Source of the DNA: Larix kaempferi | Lineage: Eukaryota > Streptophyta > Pinopsida > Pinales > Pinaceae | Direction of reading: 5' to 3' | DNA: 64,000 nt | Assembly (NCBI GenBank): GCA_027924585.1 | Contig: BSBM01001719.1 | Coordinates: 32,594,001-32,658,000 of the forward strand | In this document: positions 11,594 through 23,915 of the stretch, one piece after another | Layout: each line of letters opens with the position of its first letter | How positions within the stretch are numbered: position 1 is the first letter of the stretch | Made by a program: the position numbers and the translations under genes | Notes under the pieces: generated by a model | Told to the model about the DNA's origin: nothing | The model's database searches: none | What the model saw: the letters and a program-made list of their open reading frames with translations, nothing else

Positions 11594-11964
11594 ATGATGA
11601 GGGAGAACTCATACTTATTCCAAAAAAACAAAAACAAAAAAAAATTGAAGACAAGAGAAAGGAAATTGAGGAGCAGAACCATAAGGGAGTATTTGGTACA
11701 ATGGAAAGATTTTCCAATTAGTGAGGATGCCACATGGGAGGAGGAAAAATTTTTGCATCATCCTAATTTGGAATTGCTTGAGGGAAAGCAATCTTGGAAA
11801 TTGAAGACAAGAGAAAGGAAATTGAGGAGCAGAACCATAAGGGAGTATTTGGTACAATGGAAAGATTTTCCAATTAGTGAGGATTCCACATGGGAGGAGG
11901 AAAAAATTTTGCAGCATCCTAATTTGGAATTGCTTGAGGGAAATCAATCTTGGGTGGGGAGGAC
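9898..11964 (+). mobile_element. Chromovirus B, 3' half only
   Basis: RNase H, integrase and chromodomain of the family shared by B, C, D and E, ending in a polypurine tract and LTR. The 5' LTR, gag, protease and RT are absent. B is most similar to C (44090-46401) and shares with it the LTR at 11965-13745, so B and C form a head-to-tail pair. Confidence 0.88.
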
Positions 11965-11986
11965 TGTAAGGTCCCCATTCAAATAA
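11594..11986 (+). pseudogene. Duplicated chromodomain tail (B)
   Basis: One open frame carries two consecutive 52-residue units, each with REYLVQWKDFPISED and TWEEEK, the aromatic and acidic core of a chromodomain. The DNA units are 11645-11800 and 11801-11956, exactly 156 bp each, nearly identical and in frame. Chromodomains of chromoviral integrases guide insertion by binding modified histones. C, D and E show one copy only. The frame runs on through the polypurine tract into the LTR. Confidence 0.88.
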
Positions 11987-13745
11987 ATCTCAAAAAGAGA
12001 AAATTCCACCAATCTACTAGTTTCCTAGGTTGGGGTGGAAACATTAGATTTGGTATAAGGGAGCTATAAAACCCCAAATGGACATTAGCTTGACCAAATA
12101 TATTAAATGGGGAATAAATAAATAAATAATATAGGAAAATAAGGTGGCACTTGGTCATGAGGGCATATGGGAGATGTGGGGCCCATTTAAGCAAGATTCC
12201 CCATGCCACATGGCATTCCACTCTCACCCATTCGAATCCTAGGTGGAGTCCACATTCTTGGGGGAGTTGGAAAGTCAATATACTTGGCATGACTCAATGA
12301 AGGTTGAATTGGAGTGGAAGAGTAACTCCCATGGAAGAGGAAGAGGCATTTGAGAGAAATTGAGACACTTGGGCTAGATTCCCTAGCTTCTATGACCACA
12401 ATAATGAAGATGCTATGACACCTATGACACAAATCAGACCTGATTGTTGACATCTGACATATATGACATGTCAGGGATAAAAATATCCTCCAAGAGGGCA
12501 CACAAGGGATTTAGGGTAGTCAAAGAGTCACCCATTCGAATTGAGTGAAGGAGGAAGCTAGGAATGGAGGGACAAGCGGCACACATTGGAATCTCTTCCC
12601 AATTCGAGTTGGCATGAAGCTCATGGATGGAATTAGAGTTAATGAAACCTTTGGAAGTTTATAAAATTCAATAAAAAATATGAATACGATATTTTGATCA
12701 TTTATCATTTTTCATATTGGAGAGCATAGCTTGTCCATGCTTGTGGAGTGTTTGCTCTACTTGCCTTAGTACCAATTTCGAGGGTGAAAGATTCCCATCC
12801 TATTTGGAAATTAGAGAGGCCATTCCAACCTTTCATTTGGAGCTACAATGGATTCTTTTGTTTTATTTTGAATCTACAGGGAATCTCGTGACATTCTCAT
12901 CCTCAACTTGCTTCCACACCTTTCTCAGTTTTCTCTTCATATTTTGGCTCTTTGAGGAAGGGTGCACTTGGTGAGATTTTTTTCTCTTTAGAGCATATCT
13001 TGTGGCACCATTTATTTGTATTATGATATATATACTCTGTATTTAATGCTCAGAAGACTCTCAAGTCGAAATACTAAGTGGAACTATGTAAAAATACCAA
13101 ACAATGCATAAATGGTGTCATTTTCCCTACATCTTGTTATGAAAGCTTGAAGTTGCTCTATTTCAACTTGTATCAGTTCATATATGTTATTTTTCTGATG
13201 TATGGAGATTCATTAATGTATTCAAGAAGTTTCATATACATTTCATAAGTCTTTGGAACATAAATCTCGAATTTCATAGCAAGTGGTGAAGTTTACTAGC
13301 ATTTCCCCCTATATGAAGACATGTCGACAAACCTCTGATTTATGGGAGTTGCAGCAGATTTTAGAAACTGATTGATGATGTATTTGGGATCCCATTGAAT
13401 TTCTTTAACATTACCATTCCTTTATTCTGAAATTTGGGAAGTTCGTACAGCATTTGGAGATCCATCTTTGATCACTACCCTTGGGGGATTTGAACCTCGA
13501 TTTGACTAGTAAATCGCCCTATCTTTCCCTGATTGTAATTGAATGTTGCAGAAGTATTTTGAGACTGTACAAGCATCCATAAGACTCATTTTTATGTCTT
13601 AATACCTTCCAAACACATTCAAAACCAATTCGGAATCATTTGGAGCTATCTGGAGGCATTTGAATCAATACTATTCTAAGGGTCGAATTGGCCAAAATTT
13701 GCAACTTTTCCTAGTTTTTACAATTTCATTAAAAGGGAAACTATA
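11965..13745 (+). repeat. LTR shared by B (3') and C (5')
   Basis: A 1.78-kb LTR that begins TGTAAGGTCC right after the purine-rich GGGTGGGGAGGAC and ends ACTATA next to the PBS at 13748; both terminal motifs are mutated from TGTAATGTCC and ACATTACA. Its first ~90 bp match C's 3' LTR (46402-46494) far better than E's LTRs. No protein-coding signal is seen inside. A TGACAT / ATGACATGTC dyad lies near 12448-12474, upstream of an A/T-rich block that may be the promoter. Confidence 0.88.
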
Positions 13746-13747
13746 AG

Positions 13748-13759
13748 TGGTACCAGAGC
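13748..13759 (+). other. Primer-binding site of C
   Basis: TGGTACCAGAGC, one mismatch from the tRNA-Met PBS consensus, two bases after the LTR end. Confidence 0.88.
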
Positions 13760-13791
13760 ATGGTCCTTGCACCTAATGTGTATGACCATTT

Positions 13792-15107
13792 ATGAATACA
13801 AGAATCCAAAAAAATCAGCCCCCGCCCTTAGAAATTGAAACTGAAATTGCTTTTGGTGAAGAGGAAGAAGAAGGAGAAGAGGTGTATTCTTTTGAGACTA
13901 TGCCTAAGGATGGAAAAGGAAATTCTGATATGGAGAAGAAAGAGGAGTTTAGGAAATTCATGAAACTTTTTTTTGAAGATATGACAAGGAAGATAATGCA
14001 AGGTTTCAAATTGATGGCTAGTCAAATTGCTAGCAAATTGGCCACATGAGGCATTAGCAGTTCCTCTAATGAGGAAAAAAAGACAGTGGGTGGAAGCATT
14101 TTCTCAAGAATAGGGCCTCATAATCGAGCTCATGAGTTTCATATCTCAACAAGAGATACTACACCTAAGTTTCTTGAGACCAAAGAAGAACCTAACACCC
14201 AATATGATATGCAAGAATCTATAACAGAATGGCAAAAATTGAGTGAAGATTGTAGAAGGACTCTACCATTTGATCAATAATTTACTGTCTCAAACAAACT
14301 CAAAATGAGGGAAAGTAATAGGAATTCCTTTTAGAATAAAGAATTGAATTATTCCATAGGTAAAATTCCCCTCCCTACTTTTATGGCTCATCTCAAATTT
14401 CTGCAAATACTTGGGTATAAAAACTAGATGTGTATTTTCAGCTGAATCCAATGGTTGAAGAGGATGATCTAAAAATGGCTATTTTGCATCTCGAAGGAGA
14501 AGCCAATGATTGGTGGTTCCATGGAATTAAAAATTTGGGACATGATCAGGTTACAACATATGGAGAATTTTTTGACAGGGTATTAGAAATATTTGAGCAA
14601 AAAGACCCAGAAATGCCTTTCAAAGAACTAGCTCAATTGAAACAAGTTGGAACCCCTACTGAATATATGTTGGAATTCCAAAAACTATCAGTTAAGGTGG
14701 CTGATATATCTATGGTTATATTAGTATTACTCTTTACTGAAGGTTTGGTTGAACCTTTGAAGGTTTTATTTAAGGCCCACAAACCTACCTCATTGAAATA
14801 TGCCATGAACTTGACAAGAGACCTACAAAATGTGCTACCCGGGACAAGGTTTCCTCCCAAGCCTAATTTTCCTTACAAGTTCAGATTTGAAAAGAAGCCA
14901 TGGAAAAAAGATACATTTGGAAAGGATAAAAAAGAGGGACCAAACAAGGAAGAACTCATAATAAAGAAACTATGTTACACATGGTTCCAACCATGGGTAC
15001 CAAGGCATAAATGTGCTAAGGGGAAAGCACAATTCATTGAAGTATTTTCTGATGATGATGAGTATGAAGGGGGTATGGAGGAAGAAGTACATATTTCATC
15101 CCAATAA
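13792..15107 (+). pseudogene. Gag (C)
   Basis: The frame starts MNTRIQKNQPPPLE, matching the start of E's gag, and continues through acidic N-terminal text. The capsid region includes LKMAILHLEGEANDWW and a QLKQVGTP / YMLEFQKLS block. The zinc knuckle reads CYTWFQPWVPRHKC, so the second Cys is replaced by Trp compared with E (CYTCFQPWAPGHKC). Stops at about 14047, 14278 and 14332 and a shift near 14390 break the frame. Three open pieces remain, the longest 14430-15107. Confidence 0.85.
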
Positions 15108-16203
15108 GAGGGATATGACACAACATAAGAAGAGAAACAAGAAGAATATCACCCATCACCTGACAAAGGGAGAATGGCAGTGCTTTCAGGAGTGCCTCGT
15201 TTTCACACTATTCGATGCAAGGGAGTATACAAGGACAAAGGGTTTCGGTATTGGTAGATGGAGGAGCCACACATAACTTAATTGATGTATCCATGATGGA
15301 GAGGAGAAAGATACCTACTGAACCATTCGATGGCTTCGCATTCATCATTCCAGGTGACAATACTATGGAGTGAAAAACATGGATTCCAAAGCTACAACTC
15401 ACCATAGGTAATTACACTTTTTTTATAGATTTTATGTGTTTTATGTTGCTGATACTAATGTGGTCTTGGGAGTGCAATGGTTGTACTCTATAGGGGAATA
15501 TACAGTGAACTATCAAATTCCTGAAATGAGATTCAAAGATTGGGAAGGAAAACAAAGGGTTGTGAGAGGAATGCACATCTATCCGAATCAAGTAGTGTCC
15601 TCCCACAATGTGAGGTACATATTGAGGCATGGAGATATTGAATGGGCTACTGAATGTTGCATCACTTCACCCAAACAAAAAATAAAGATTTCAGAACATC
15701 CAAAAGAGATAAGGCAGCTACTACACAAATATGAAAAGGTTTTTGCAAACCTTCCTCCTGGAAGGCCACCTGATTGAGGAGTTGAGAACAACATTGTTTT
15801 GGAGGTGGGAACTTCACCTATACAAATCCCACCATATATACATCCCAAAAAGTTCAGAAAGGATATTGAAAAGGCTATTCAAGAGATCTTGGAATTGGGA
15901 CTCATTAGACCAAGCTCTAATCTCTATGCTTCTTCAGTTGTTTTGGCAAAGAAAAAAGATGGGACCTTGATAATGTGCATTGATTTTAGAGCTCTAAACA
16001 AGAAGAAAATCAAGAATAGATATACCATACCAAGAATAGATGAGCTCATGGATGAGCTACATGAAGCAAAATTCTTCTCAAAAATTGATCTTAGATCTAG
16101 TTACCATCAAATTCAAATGAAGGAGGAGGATGTACAGAAAACAACTTTCAGATGTTACTATGGCCATTTTGAGTTTCTTGTCATGCCTTTTGGTTTGACC
16201 AAT
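15108..16203 (+). pseudogene. Protease and N-terminal RT (C)
   Basis: A protease active-site block VLVDGGATHNLID is encoded near 15250-15290, with stops after it. A second open piece (15436-15777) carries VVLGVQWLYSIGEYTVNYQ. RT starts in 15799-16203 with [51 protein letters not shown] (first catalytic Asp) and MPFGLTN, where it is cut by E. The Asp-Asp catalytic block lies in the downstream part at 44090. Confidence 0.88.
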
Positions 16204-17357
16204 TGTAATGTCCCCATTCAAATAAATTTGTGACAGGAAAATTCCACCAATCCTACTAGTTCCCTAGATTGGATGGAGACATTGGCATTTGCAATAAGGG
16301 AGCTAATAAATGATGTTTAAACATTAGAATGGAATAAATATTTAATAAAGGAGCTAAATAAATAAATACAAGGGAAAATCAAACTGGAAATTGATCATGA
16401 AGACACATGGAGGATGTGGGACCCACACAAGCTATATTTTCTATGCCACATGGCATCCTCCTCTTGTCAATTCGAATCCATAAGAAGTCCAACGTTCTTG
16501 GGATGAGTTGGAAGGATCACACACTTGAAATATGCATCATAGGTCGAATTGGGATGGAAGTGTAACTCCCATGGAAGAGGAAGAGTCAAATGAGAAGGTT
16601 CTTGGACACTTGGGCTAGATTCCCTAATCTCTATGACAACAATGATGAAGATGCTATGACACCTATGACAAATTTCAGACCTGATTGTTGACATCTAACC
16701 AATATAACATGTTAGGCCTAAAAATAGCCTTGAAGGGAGCGCTCATTGGAGTTAGAGAAGCTCAAAAGATTCCTACTCGAATTGGTGGAAGGTGGAAGGC
16801 TAGGAAGTGGAAGACAAGTGGCAAATATTGAATCCCTCCCTAATTCGAATTGGCTTGGAGTCTATGGATGGAATTCGAACCTTAGAAGGCTAAGGATGTT
16901 TATAAAATACAAGGATCAAGTAAGAGAGGGGATTTTGGATCATTTTCAGAATTTGCATTTGAGATGAGAGCTAGTGGAGTGCTACTCTACTTGCCTTAGC
17001 ACCAAATTTGAGGGTGAAAGATTCCCATCCTAGTTGGTAATTAGAAAGGCCATTCAGACCTTTCATTTGGAGATTCAATGGAGTCTTATGTTGCAGGTGC
17101 AAGCTACAGTGCATCTCGTGGTCACTTCTAGTTTAGCTTGTTTCTCCAACCATTTCCAGTTTTCGTAACATATTCATGATCCTTGAGGTGGGGCGCACTT
17201 GGTAAGCTATTGTTCTCTTTGGGGGAGCTTCTAATGCCCCATTATTTTATCATCTGATGTAAATGCTCTTTTCTTCATATTCATAATATATTCAAGTCGA
17301 TATTCCAAGTGGAACTATGTAAATCTTATCATTAATGAGAAAATGGTGACCTTTTCC
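16204..17357 (+). repeat. 5' LTR of E, first part
   Basis: The first 1154 bp of the LTR, up to D's insertion site at TTTCC (17353-17357). It aligns with 42320-43473 of E's 3' LTR. The TGACATCTAACC / ATAACATGTT region near 16690-16713, followed by CCTAAAAATAGCC, is a plausible promoter region. No coding signal is seen. Confidence 0.88.
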
Positions 17358-19129
17358 TGTAATGTCCCTTTTCAAGAAATTTATTAAAATGACAAATTTT
17401 TCACTTTTTTCCCTAGTTCGACCTTTTACTAGTTTTGATGTCTAGGTCTCCAAATTGCTCCAAATGCTCCCAAATCTTCAGATAAGGTGTATGAATGATA
17501 TTAAGACTTGATTATTATGTTCAGGGATGATTTAGGGCCATCAAAATACTTCTTCAAACTCCTTTAAGATTCTGGATAATGTATGGAATTTTACTAGCAA
17601 TTTGGGGTTCAAATCCCCCTAGGGTAAATGTTGAATATGGCTCTCCAAATGCTTCCAAACACACTCGAATTTCTGAAAAAAAATGTAGTGGGTGTCTAAG
17701 GGACAATATTAAGGTCTCATGTGCACCATTATTCAGTTTTTTAAGTCTATTATAACCATCTCCCAATAGCTACAAAATCATTAGTTTTGACCTTGGGGGA
17801 AATGGCATTAAATTTTCTCCAAATGGTATTAAACTGATCAAAATGAATCCAAATGCTTAAGTACTGAACATGAAACTTTTGAAGCTCATAAATGACGACC
17901 TTTTAATCATAAATACATCAAAGGAATTATCTTCCATTCTAATACATCAATACATCATTGCTACACATCAAGATAGTGGGGAAATGGCACCATTCTTTCA
18001 TTAAAAATCAGATTTATACATTTCCACATGGAATCTCGACCTGAAACTTTTTGAATATGAAGAACAGAGTATTTAATTCATATTAAAAAATAAATTGGGC
18101 ATTATAATCTTCCCCAAAGAGTACAATAGCTCACCAAAATCGCCTATCCTCAAGGATCAAGAATATGCAATGAAAACTGGAAATGGTTGAAGGAGTGAGC
18201 TACACTAGAAGAAACCATGAGCTTCCCTGTATCTTACACTTGCAAATAAAAAATCCATTAAATCTATCATGAAAGGTATAAATGGCCTTTCCACACACCA
18301 ACTAGGATGGGAATCTTTCACCCTCGAAATTGGCTAAGGCAAGTAGACTAGTTTTCCACTATCTCTCTTCACAAACGCAAATTCCCAAAATGATCAAAAG
18401 AATATTCTTTTGGTTGATCCCTATATTTTTTAAACATCCTTATCCTTCTAATTTTCCCAATCCATCCATAAAATCCAAGCCAATTTGAATTAGGGTGGGG
18501 CTCAAGATTTGCCATGTGTCCTCCCTTTCCAAGCCTTCCACCTTTCACCAATTCAAATAGAGGCCCATTGAGATTCCCCAACTCCCATGAGCACCTTCTT
18601 GGATGCTATATTTAGGCCTGACATGTCATAATGGTCAGATGTCAGCAATCATATATGCAATTTGTCATAAGTGTCATAGCATCTTCATCATTATTGTCAT
18701 ATAGGTTAGGGAATCTAGTCCAAGTGTCCAATAACTCCTCATTTCACTCTTCCTTCTCCTTAGGAGTTACATTTCCATCCAAATTCGACCTATGATGCAC
18801 ATGGCCAAGTTTATTAGCCTCCTAACTCATCCCAAGAACATTAGGCTTCCCATGGATTCAAAATTGCAAGAGGAGGATGCCATGTGGCACAGAAATTCTA
18901 GCTTGTGTGGGCCCCACAACCTCCATGTGTCTTCATGATCAATTGCCACTTTGATTTTCTCTTGAATTTATTTAATTAGCTCCTTTATTAAATATTTATT
19001 CCACTCTAATGTATAAACATCATTTAATAACTCCCTTATTGCAAATCCCAATGTCTCCATCCCCCCTAGGGAACTAGTAGGATTGATGGAATTTTCCTGT
19101 TATAACCTTAATTGAATGGGTAAATTACA
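17358..19129 (-). repeat. 3' LTR of D
   Basis: A 1772-bp LTR, the reverse complement of the E-type LTR, ending at 19129 against the polypurine tract. A perfect small hairpin GGGGTTCAAATCCCC (17604-17618) is also present in D's other LTR and, as GGGGAATTGAACCCC, in both LTRs of E. Confidence 0.9.
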
Positions 19130-19140
19130 GTCCTCCCCAC
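19130..19140 (-). other. Polypurine tract of D
   Basis: The minus strand reads GTGGGGAGGAC next to the 3' LTR, the same tract seen before the LTRs of B and E. In the family this is the plus-strand DNA primer. Confidence 0.8.
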
Positions 19141-20641
19141 CTAAGATTGCTTGTCCTTAAGCAATTTCAGATTTGGATACTGCAAAATCTTCTCCTCTTC
19201 CCATGTGGCATCTTCACTTGGTAGATCCTTCCATTGTACTAAGCATTCTTTGATATTTTGGCTCCTCAATCTCCTTTCCCTTGTTTTCAAAATCTTTTCA
19301 AGAACAAGTATGAGCTGACCTCCATCATCCAAAGGAGGAAGTATTTCTGAAGTGAAAATTTGTTGACCAAGAGCTTTCTTGAGACAAGAAACATGAAATA
19401 CATTGTGGATTTTACTTCCTTCCGGAAGTTCTAATTCATATGATACCTCCCCAATCTTCCGAACTACCTTGTATGGGCCATAGTATCTTCGTTTTAGATT
19501 TTCTACTCCATTCTTTTTAATAGATGTTTGTTTATATGGCTGCAACCTCAAATATACTAAATCATTAATCTAAAAAGGTCATTTCTTCTCTATGTCTATC
19601 TGCATATTGTTTTTGTTGATTTTGGGCAACCTGCAAGTTACCTTTCAAAAGCTTAACAAATTTCTTGGCTCTCTTCCACCCAATCTTTAGCTTTTGGGGC
19701 TCTACTATCACCAAAGATAATTTCAACAAAGGTGAGTGCATCATAGCCATGTAATTCTTTGAAAGGAGACATCCCTATTGACATATGAAAAGTGGTTTTG
19801 TAGCAAAACTCACCCAAGTGCAACCATTTTACCCATGCTTTTTCCTGCTCTCCCACGTAGTTTCTTAGGTACCCTTCCAACCATTGATTCACCCTCTCTA
19901 TTTTTCCATCAGTTTGCGGATGATAGATTTTACTTGGAGTCAACTGAGTGCCCACCAATCTGAAAAGTTCTTGCCAAAAAGCACCCATGAATCTACTATC
20001 TCTATCACTGACAATGCTCTTGGGGAGCCCATGCAATCTGAAGATTTCTTTGAAAAAAATATCAGCCACTTGTGCAGCACTAAAAGATGATGTAACAACA
20101 AAGAAATGAGCAAAAATTTTCAACCTATCCACTACCATATATATGCAATCCTTACCCAAAGATTTTGGCAAACCGGTGATGAAGTCCGTTGACATATTGT
20201 CCCATTTTTGCTCTGGATGGGCAATGGTTGCAATAAGCCAGCTGGGCATGTAAGTTCAGATTTATTTTTCTGAGATACCTTACATTCATTCACATATTTA
20301 TGAACATATTCCTTCATCCCCTTCCAAAAAATCTTTTTCCTTAATTGCCTATAAGTTTTGAAGATCCTCGGATGGCCAACTAGTGGGGAATCATGTGCTT
20401 CTTGCAAAATTTGGTACTTGAGTTTTGCATCTTGAACCAAATAAATTCTACCCTTATAGTATATCATCCCATTCAAAATCATGTAGTTATCATCCCCTTT
20501 GATTCCATCTAATACATCACAAGCAAATTTATCTTTGGCATACTCAACTAATAGCATGTTTTTCCAATCCTTGGCAATGTCCATGAGAAAAAAAGGTCTT
20601 CTAGATAATAGATATGCTACAATGTTATTAGTTCCTTTCAC
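19141..20641 (-). pseudogene. Integrase with chromodomain (D)
   Basis: The stretch 20132-20641 has the zinc module (AHDSPLVGH, then NECKVSQKNK, where one Cys of the CC pair is Ser). 19653-20249 has the DDE core: STDFITGLPKSL, VSDRDSRFMG and TDGKIERVNQW. 19141-19551 has the GPY module [14 protein letters not shown] and a single chromodomain (KECLVQWKDLPSED, TWEEEK). Frameshifts near 20200 and a stop near 19560 separate the three pieces. Confidence 0.88.
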
Positions 20642-21703
20642 ATATTCAATATCAAAATCTCAAGCTTGAATCTTGCTTACGCACTTTTGTTTTCTTTCAT
20701 TTAGATCCTTTTGGGTGAGGAAGTGCCTTAGACTATTGTGGTCAGTTTTCACCACAAAATTGTTTCCCACCAAGTATTGCCTAAACTTGGCCAATGCATG
20801 CATTATGGCCAACATTTCTTTGTCATATACGGAGTAAATATTTTCAGGAGGCTGCAAATTTCTGCTCTCGAAGGCTATAGGTTGTTGGCCTTGCTTTAGG
20901 ACAGCCCCTATTCCTCCACCTGAAGCATCATATTCCACAACCAAAGGTTTAGAAAAATCAGGTAATGCAAGTATGGGACAACTACTCATTACCTCTTTCA
21001 TTTTTTGGAAGGCCTTTTTAGCCTCTTCATCCCACTTGAAAGCATCCTTCTTAGTCAAATCAGTGAGTGGAGAAGTCAATTTGGAGAACCCTTTCACAAA
21101 CTTTCTATAATAGGTGCATATTCCAATGAAGCTTCTTAATTATGTGATTTTTTTGGTGATGGCCATTCTAAGATAGCCCTAATTTTTTCCATTTGTACTT
21201 TCACTCCTTGCCCAATAATGTGCCCAAGATACAATAGTTCCTTCATCCCAAATTCACATTTAGACATCTTAGCAAACAAGAACTGTTCTTGCAAAGTTTT
21301 CAACAGAATCTCTAAATGTTGCAAATGCTCTTCCCAAGTTTTACTGTAAATGAGAATGTCATCAAAGAAAACCAAAACAAACCTTATAAGTTGCTTTCAA
21401 AAGATCCTATTCATACATGCTTGAAATGTGGCTGGAAAATTAGTTAGTCCACAAGGCATAACAAGAAACTCAAAGTGGCCATAATGACATCTAAAAGCAG
21501 TCTTTTGCACATCTTCTTCCTTTATTCGAATTTGATGATAACCTGATCTAAGGTCAATTTGGAAAAATATTTGGCCCTAAATAGCTCATCCATGAGCTTA
21601 TCAATCCTAGGAATAGGATACCTATTCTTGATTGTCTTCTTGTTCAAGGCTCTAAAGTCTATGCACATCCTCAAGGTTCCATCTTTTTTCTTTACCAACA
21701 CTA
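20642..21703 (-). pseudogene. RT palm and RNase H (D)
   Basis: Open pieces 21136-21375 (FFDDILIYSKTWEEHL, the catalytic Asp pair) and 20660-21097 (RNase H: VVEYDASGGGIGAVL, YDKEMLAIMHAL, VVKTDHNSLRHFL). The finger/palm region with the first Asp lies between 21376 and 21703 in broken frames. A frameshift near 21130 disrupts the RT-RNase H link. The overall order is as in E. Confidence 0.85.
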
Positions 21704-22468
21704 CTAAGAAGCATAAGGGCTAGAGCTTGGTCTAATGAAACCCAACTCTAGGAGTTCTTGGATGGCCTTTTCAATTTCATCTCTGAATTTTTTTGGATGT
21801 ATATAGGATGGTATTTGAATGGGTGAAGTACCCTCCTCCAAAACAATGTTGTGCTCAACCCCCCTATCAGGTGGTCTACCATGTGGAAGATCTCTAAAAA
21901 CTTTTTCATACTTTTGCAATAGTTTATCTATATCCTTTGGTTGTTCAAAAACCTTTATGTTTGGCTTGGGATATGTGATATGACATTCAACATCCCATTC
22001 TATGTATCCATGACTCAATATAGATCTCATACTATTGGAAGTCACTACTTGATTTGGGTAGGTGTGCTGCCCTCTCACAACCCTTAATATTCCTTTCGAA
22101 TCTTGAAATTTCATCTCAGGAATTTGATAGTTTACTGTATGCTCCCCTATAGAGTACATCCATTGCACTCCAAAAACCACATTAGTATCAGCAACATCAA
22201 CCACATAAAATCTATCAACAAAGGTATAGTTACCTATGGTGACTTGCAGCTTTGGAACCCATGTTTTGCACTCCATTGTGTTGTGACCTGGAATGAAAAA
22301 TGTGAAGCCATCGAATGGTTCAATAGGTATCTTCCTTCTCTTCACCATGTCTGCATCAATGAATTTATGTGTGGCTCCTCCATCTACCAAAACTGAATCT
22401 CTTTGTCCTAGTACCACACCCTTGCATCGAATAGTGTGATAACAAGGCACTGCTGAAAGTACTACCAT
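21704..22468 (-). pseudogene. Aspartic protease and RT N-terminus (D)
   Basis: One 254-residue open frame holds the protease active site SVLVDGGATHKFID near residue 30, the VVFGVQWMYSIGEHTVNYQ block, and the start of RT ([26 protein letters not shown]). The Met start is incidental: in E and C the region continues from gag. The frame ends at 21704 by a stop or shift inside RT. Confidence 0.85.
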
Positions 22469-23880
22469 TCTTGCGTTGTCAGGTGAGGGATGATTTTCTT
22501 TTTGTCTTCCTTATTCTGCTGTCTCATATGCCTCTTATTGATATGAAATATGTTCTTCTTCATCCATACCCCCTTCATACTCATCATTATCAGAAAATAC
22601 TTCAATGTATTGAGCCTTTCCCTTAGTACATTTATGCCCCAATGCCCATGGTTGAAAGCATGTGTAGCACAATTTTTTCTTCTAAGTTCTTCCTTGTTTA
22701 GTCCTTCTTTCTTATTCTTTTAATATGAATCTCTTTTCCAAGGCTTCTTATCAGATGCATCTCTTTGTCAAGGTTTCTTTTCAAATCTAAAGTTAGGCTT
22801 GGGAGGAAATCTTGTTCTAGGAAGCACATTTTGGAGATCTCTAGTCAAGCTCATAACATCTCTTAATGTAGTTGGTTTGTGGACTTTAACTAAACCTTTT
22901 AAGGGTTCATCCAAACCTTCAGTGAACAGAAATACTAACCTTACCATAGATATATCAGCCACCTTGACTGATAACTTTTGAAATTCTAACATGTAATCAG
23001 CAGGAGTTCCCACTTGCTTCAATTGGGCTAGTTCTTTGAAAGGTAATTCTGGGTCTTTTTGCTCAAATCTCTCTAACACCCCATCAAAAAATTATCCATA
23101 GGTAGTAACCTAATCATGTCCTAAATTTTTCAGATCATGTAACCACCATTCATTGGCATCTCCTTCTAGATACAAAATTTCCATTTTTAAGGCATCCTCT
23201 TCCACCATTGGATTCAGCTAAAAATACACAACTAGTTTTTGCACCCAAGTGTTAGCAAAACTTTGGCAGGAACAATCAAAAGTAGGAACTGGAATTTTAC
23301 CAATAGCATAATTTAATTCTTTGTTTTGGAATAGAGCCCTATTATCCTCCCTCTTCTTGAGTTTGTTTGAGATGGTAAAGTATTGGTCAAATGGTAGAGT
23401 CCTTCTACAATCCTCACTCAACTTTTCCCATTCTTTTACCAATCCATCCATGTCAAATGGGGTGTTAGGATATTCTTTGGGCACAAGAAATTTAGGTTCA
23501 GTAGGCCTTGGTGTGCTCTGAAATTCACCAGGTCTATTATGGGGTCCTGTGCTTGAGAAAATATGCCCACAAATTGTCTTCTTTTCTTCTGAATGTGAAC
23601 TATTGCTGCCTCCCATGACTCCTTTGACTCCAAGCTAGCTAGCCATCAATTCGAATCCTTTCATCATTTGTTTGTTCATGTCTTGGATGCCACTTGAAAG
23701 GTTTTCAAAAAAATGTTTTATGACTGCAGTAAATTCCTCCTCATGTTTTGAGGTTTCCTTTCCATTCTTGGGCATGGTTTCAACAATATACTCTTCTTCT
23801 CCTACTCTTCCTCTTAAACAAAAACCTCTTCAAATTCAGGTTCTAAGGGTGGTGGATTATTTATTTGGCTCCTAGTTAAG
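22469..23880 (-). pseudogene. Gag (D)
   Basis: Open pieces 23218-23616 and 22768-23079 match the gag of E and C: LSEDCRRTLPFDQYF, LNYAIGKIPVPTFD, QLKQVGTPADYMLEF and LTRDLQNVLPRTRFPP. The zinc knuckle lies at about 22640-22690 in a shifted frame. Stops at about 23217, 23115, 23090 and 22767 break the polyprotein. Confidence 0.85.
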
Positions 23881-23901
23881 ACCATCAGGTGCCAATATCA
23901 T

Positions 23902-23913
23902 GCTCTGATACCA
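23902..23913 (-). other. Primer-binding site of D
   Basis: The minus strand reads TGGTATCAGAGC, two bases from the LTR end, as in C and E. Confidence 0.92.
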
Positions 23914-23915
23914 CT

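Noticed and set aside
12187-12974. Open frames inside the long chromoviral LTRs (also 16467-16967, 42523-43071 and 49939-50151 in other LTRs)
   Set aside because: Not conserved in frame between LTR copies and without domain signal.
17601-17625. Possible tRNA gene or Pol III unit
   Set aside because: Only a T-arm-like hairpin is present; no acceptor, D or anticodon arms could be fitted on either side.
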